From: Flavobacterium tructae
Lineage (GTDB): Bacteria; Bacteroidota; Bacteroidia; Flavobacteriales; Flavobacteriaceae
Direction of reading: 5' to 3'
Assembly: GCF_002217475.1 (NCBI RefSeq)
Contig: NZ_MUHH01000036.1
Location: 40,081-104,080 of the forward strand
DNA length: 64,000 nt
A model generated the notes under the pieces. That model did not search any database. It saw only the letters and a list, made by a program, of their open reading frames with translations, and had not been told where the DNA came from. The position numbers and the translations under genes are program-made. How positions within the stretch are numbered: position 1 is the stretch's first letter; every line of letters begins with the position of its first letter. Shown here piece by piece: positions 62,921 through 64,000 of this stretch.

Positions 62921-64000
62921 AATTTGGAAGATTAGAAAATGGACAATAAAATACCTCTTGCGATAAGCACTTATGCTTAGGCAATTTCAAAAAACACTAA
63001 TAATCAACTTGTTGAAATAAAATTTAGATTCCCAGAATACTAAGAATGTAAACAACATTTCAGTAAAAAAAAATCATGCTGTACACTCTAAACAGAAGTA
63101 CATTAAAGAACCGCTCCTATTCTTTCGAATAAAAGACATACCAAAAAAAGTGCGGAAATACAGATCGAAATCAGACTTCCAAAAAGGGTGATTTGTTATT
63201 AACCAATTTTCATGAAAGAAAATATACGTTTTGGAGAATTGGGAAATTCTACCTCCTATATAGTCTGATTCAATATTCATAAAAAGTTGATTACTCTTTT
63301 TATAAACTTTGTTTCTTTTAGAACAGAACTCTAAAAATTGAATCAATTCATTTTAAAAAACGCAGTGCGGATTTAAAAAATTTTTAAACACAACAATACG
63401 TTTCATCAACAAACCCCTTATTGGGATTTGAAAATAAAAAAATACTAAAACTGGAAAATTTATGAAACAAGTCTGAAGTGGAACAAAAATTAAATTTGAT
63501 GATAAATTCATTTTTTTTCAAACTCTTACAAGATAAAGCTAAAATAATACGAAAACCTAATGCAAACTTGATAAAGAAAGTAGTGATCAATTCCATACGC
63601 AAACTAATTAAGTTATTATAAAAAACCTCAACTCTAGATAATCATACAAAAAACACTATTTGATGTATTACATAATAACTTAAATAGTTGTTTTTGGAAA
63701 AAGAACAAAAAGTTTTGTTTAACTTTTTCTTATACTAAAATTAGAAAAAAGGAAAACACCAAACAAGTATAATTTTCCTGTTTTTTAAATTTAAAGAAAA
63801 AACGAAAATAGAAAAAACAGGTAAATCATCGGAAAAACCTGCCCTAATAACGTCAAAATGAGATGAATTAAAAGAATGAAAATATTTTATCTTTTTTCAA
63901 AATCATCAAAAAAGAAAGTAAAAGATTACAATTTAAAAAGGTAATCGATTGAAATTGAACAAAAAAGACATAAAAACAGGAAGGATTTGATATTTACTAC
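62921..64000. other. 1.1-kb region without a convincing gene
   Basis: The sequence upstream of the giant adhesin is more AT-rich than its surroundings. Open stretches on the minus strand (63074-63346 and 63384-63602) have no recognisable product, no start context and unnatural composition, and are best taken as chance. A short stem, TAAGC-acttat-GCTTA, lies at about 62962-62977. No TAnnTTTG promoter was found right before the adhesin gene. It may hold the long regulatory region of the adhesin operon or decayed genes. Confidence 0.5.

Noticed and set aside
63074..63602. Two minus-strand open stretches of 90 and 72 codons
   Set aside because: No signal, motif or plausible start context; amino acid use is that of random AT-rich DNA.
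1..64000. tRNA, rRNA or tmRNA genes
   Set aside because: No cloverleaf or conserved rRNA/tmRNA segment was recognised by eye on either strand.

Overview
The window is AT-rich chromosomal DNA from a member of the Bacteroidota, most likely a Flavobacterium. Four things point there: type IX secretion and gliding genes (porD, a PorP/SprF protein, a CHU_C-type adhesin), promoters with the Bacteroidota TTTG / TAnnTTTG pattern, almost no Shine-Dalgarno sequences, and the gene order bamD-rpoZ-coaBC-porD-recN. No tRNA, rRNA, CRISPR array, transposase or prophage was seen.

Region by region. (1) 1-5230, minus strand: the start of an arginine/proline biosynthesis operon (GNAT acyltransferase, argG, argC, argD, then proA running off the left edge), behind a roughly 330-nt leader with a strong promoter, a 28-codon ORF and several hairpins. 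(2) 5289-13393: single-gene units (M1 peptidase, aldose epimerase-like protein, GNAT, two beta-barrel-type proteins, VF530 family, smpB, an HTH-Fic protein, pcm), many separated by strong hairpin terminators. (3) 13571-25273, plus strand: two tiny membrane proteins, an S9 prolyl oligopeptidase, a LytS/LytR-type two-component pair, an oxidoreductase, 3-hydroxyacyl-CoA dehydrogenase, yggS, an S23 four-helix-bundle gene bracketed by inverted repeats, an exonuclease/GIY-YIG fusion, a potassium channel, miaA and an acyl-ACP thioesterase. (4) 25394-29733, minus strand: a TPR-like gene and then a tight four-gene RNA-repair operon, reading basic unknown protein, RtcB, multi-zinc-ribbon protein, PrfH. 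Ahead of it lies a small promoter / 27-codon ORF / terminator unit that looks like an attenuator. (5) 29864-42689, mostly minus strand: an RprX/RprY-like two-component pair, coaE, a glycosyltransferase, fabV, the recN-porD-coaBC-rpoZ-bamD operon, dapA and a DUF6913-like gene. (6) 42737-47186: a split UshA-like 5'-nucleotidase (two plus-strand genes), then a YhhN-like membrane protein and ligA on the minus strand. (7) 47237-62920, minus strand: a three-gene T9SS surface operon made of a 4203-residue Ig-repeat adhesin, its PorP/SprF partner and a PorE-like OmpA/PD40 protein. The last 1.1 kb has no convincing gene.

How the parts work together. The arginine genes form one pathway unit. RtcB and PrfH belong to a known module in which PrfH releases the peptide from a ribosome whose decoding centre was cut and RtcB reseals the 16S rRNA. 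Here the module is embedded with two uncharacterised nucleic-acid-binding-type proteins and a possible translation-sensing leader, and it is the most interesting locus of the window. The adhesin is exported by the T9SS; its SprF partner and the OmpA-like protein probably tether or guide it, and PorD from the same window is part of the T9SS machinery.
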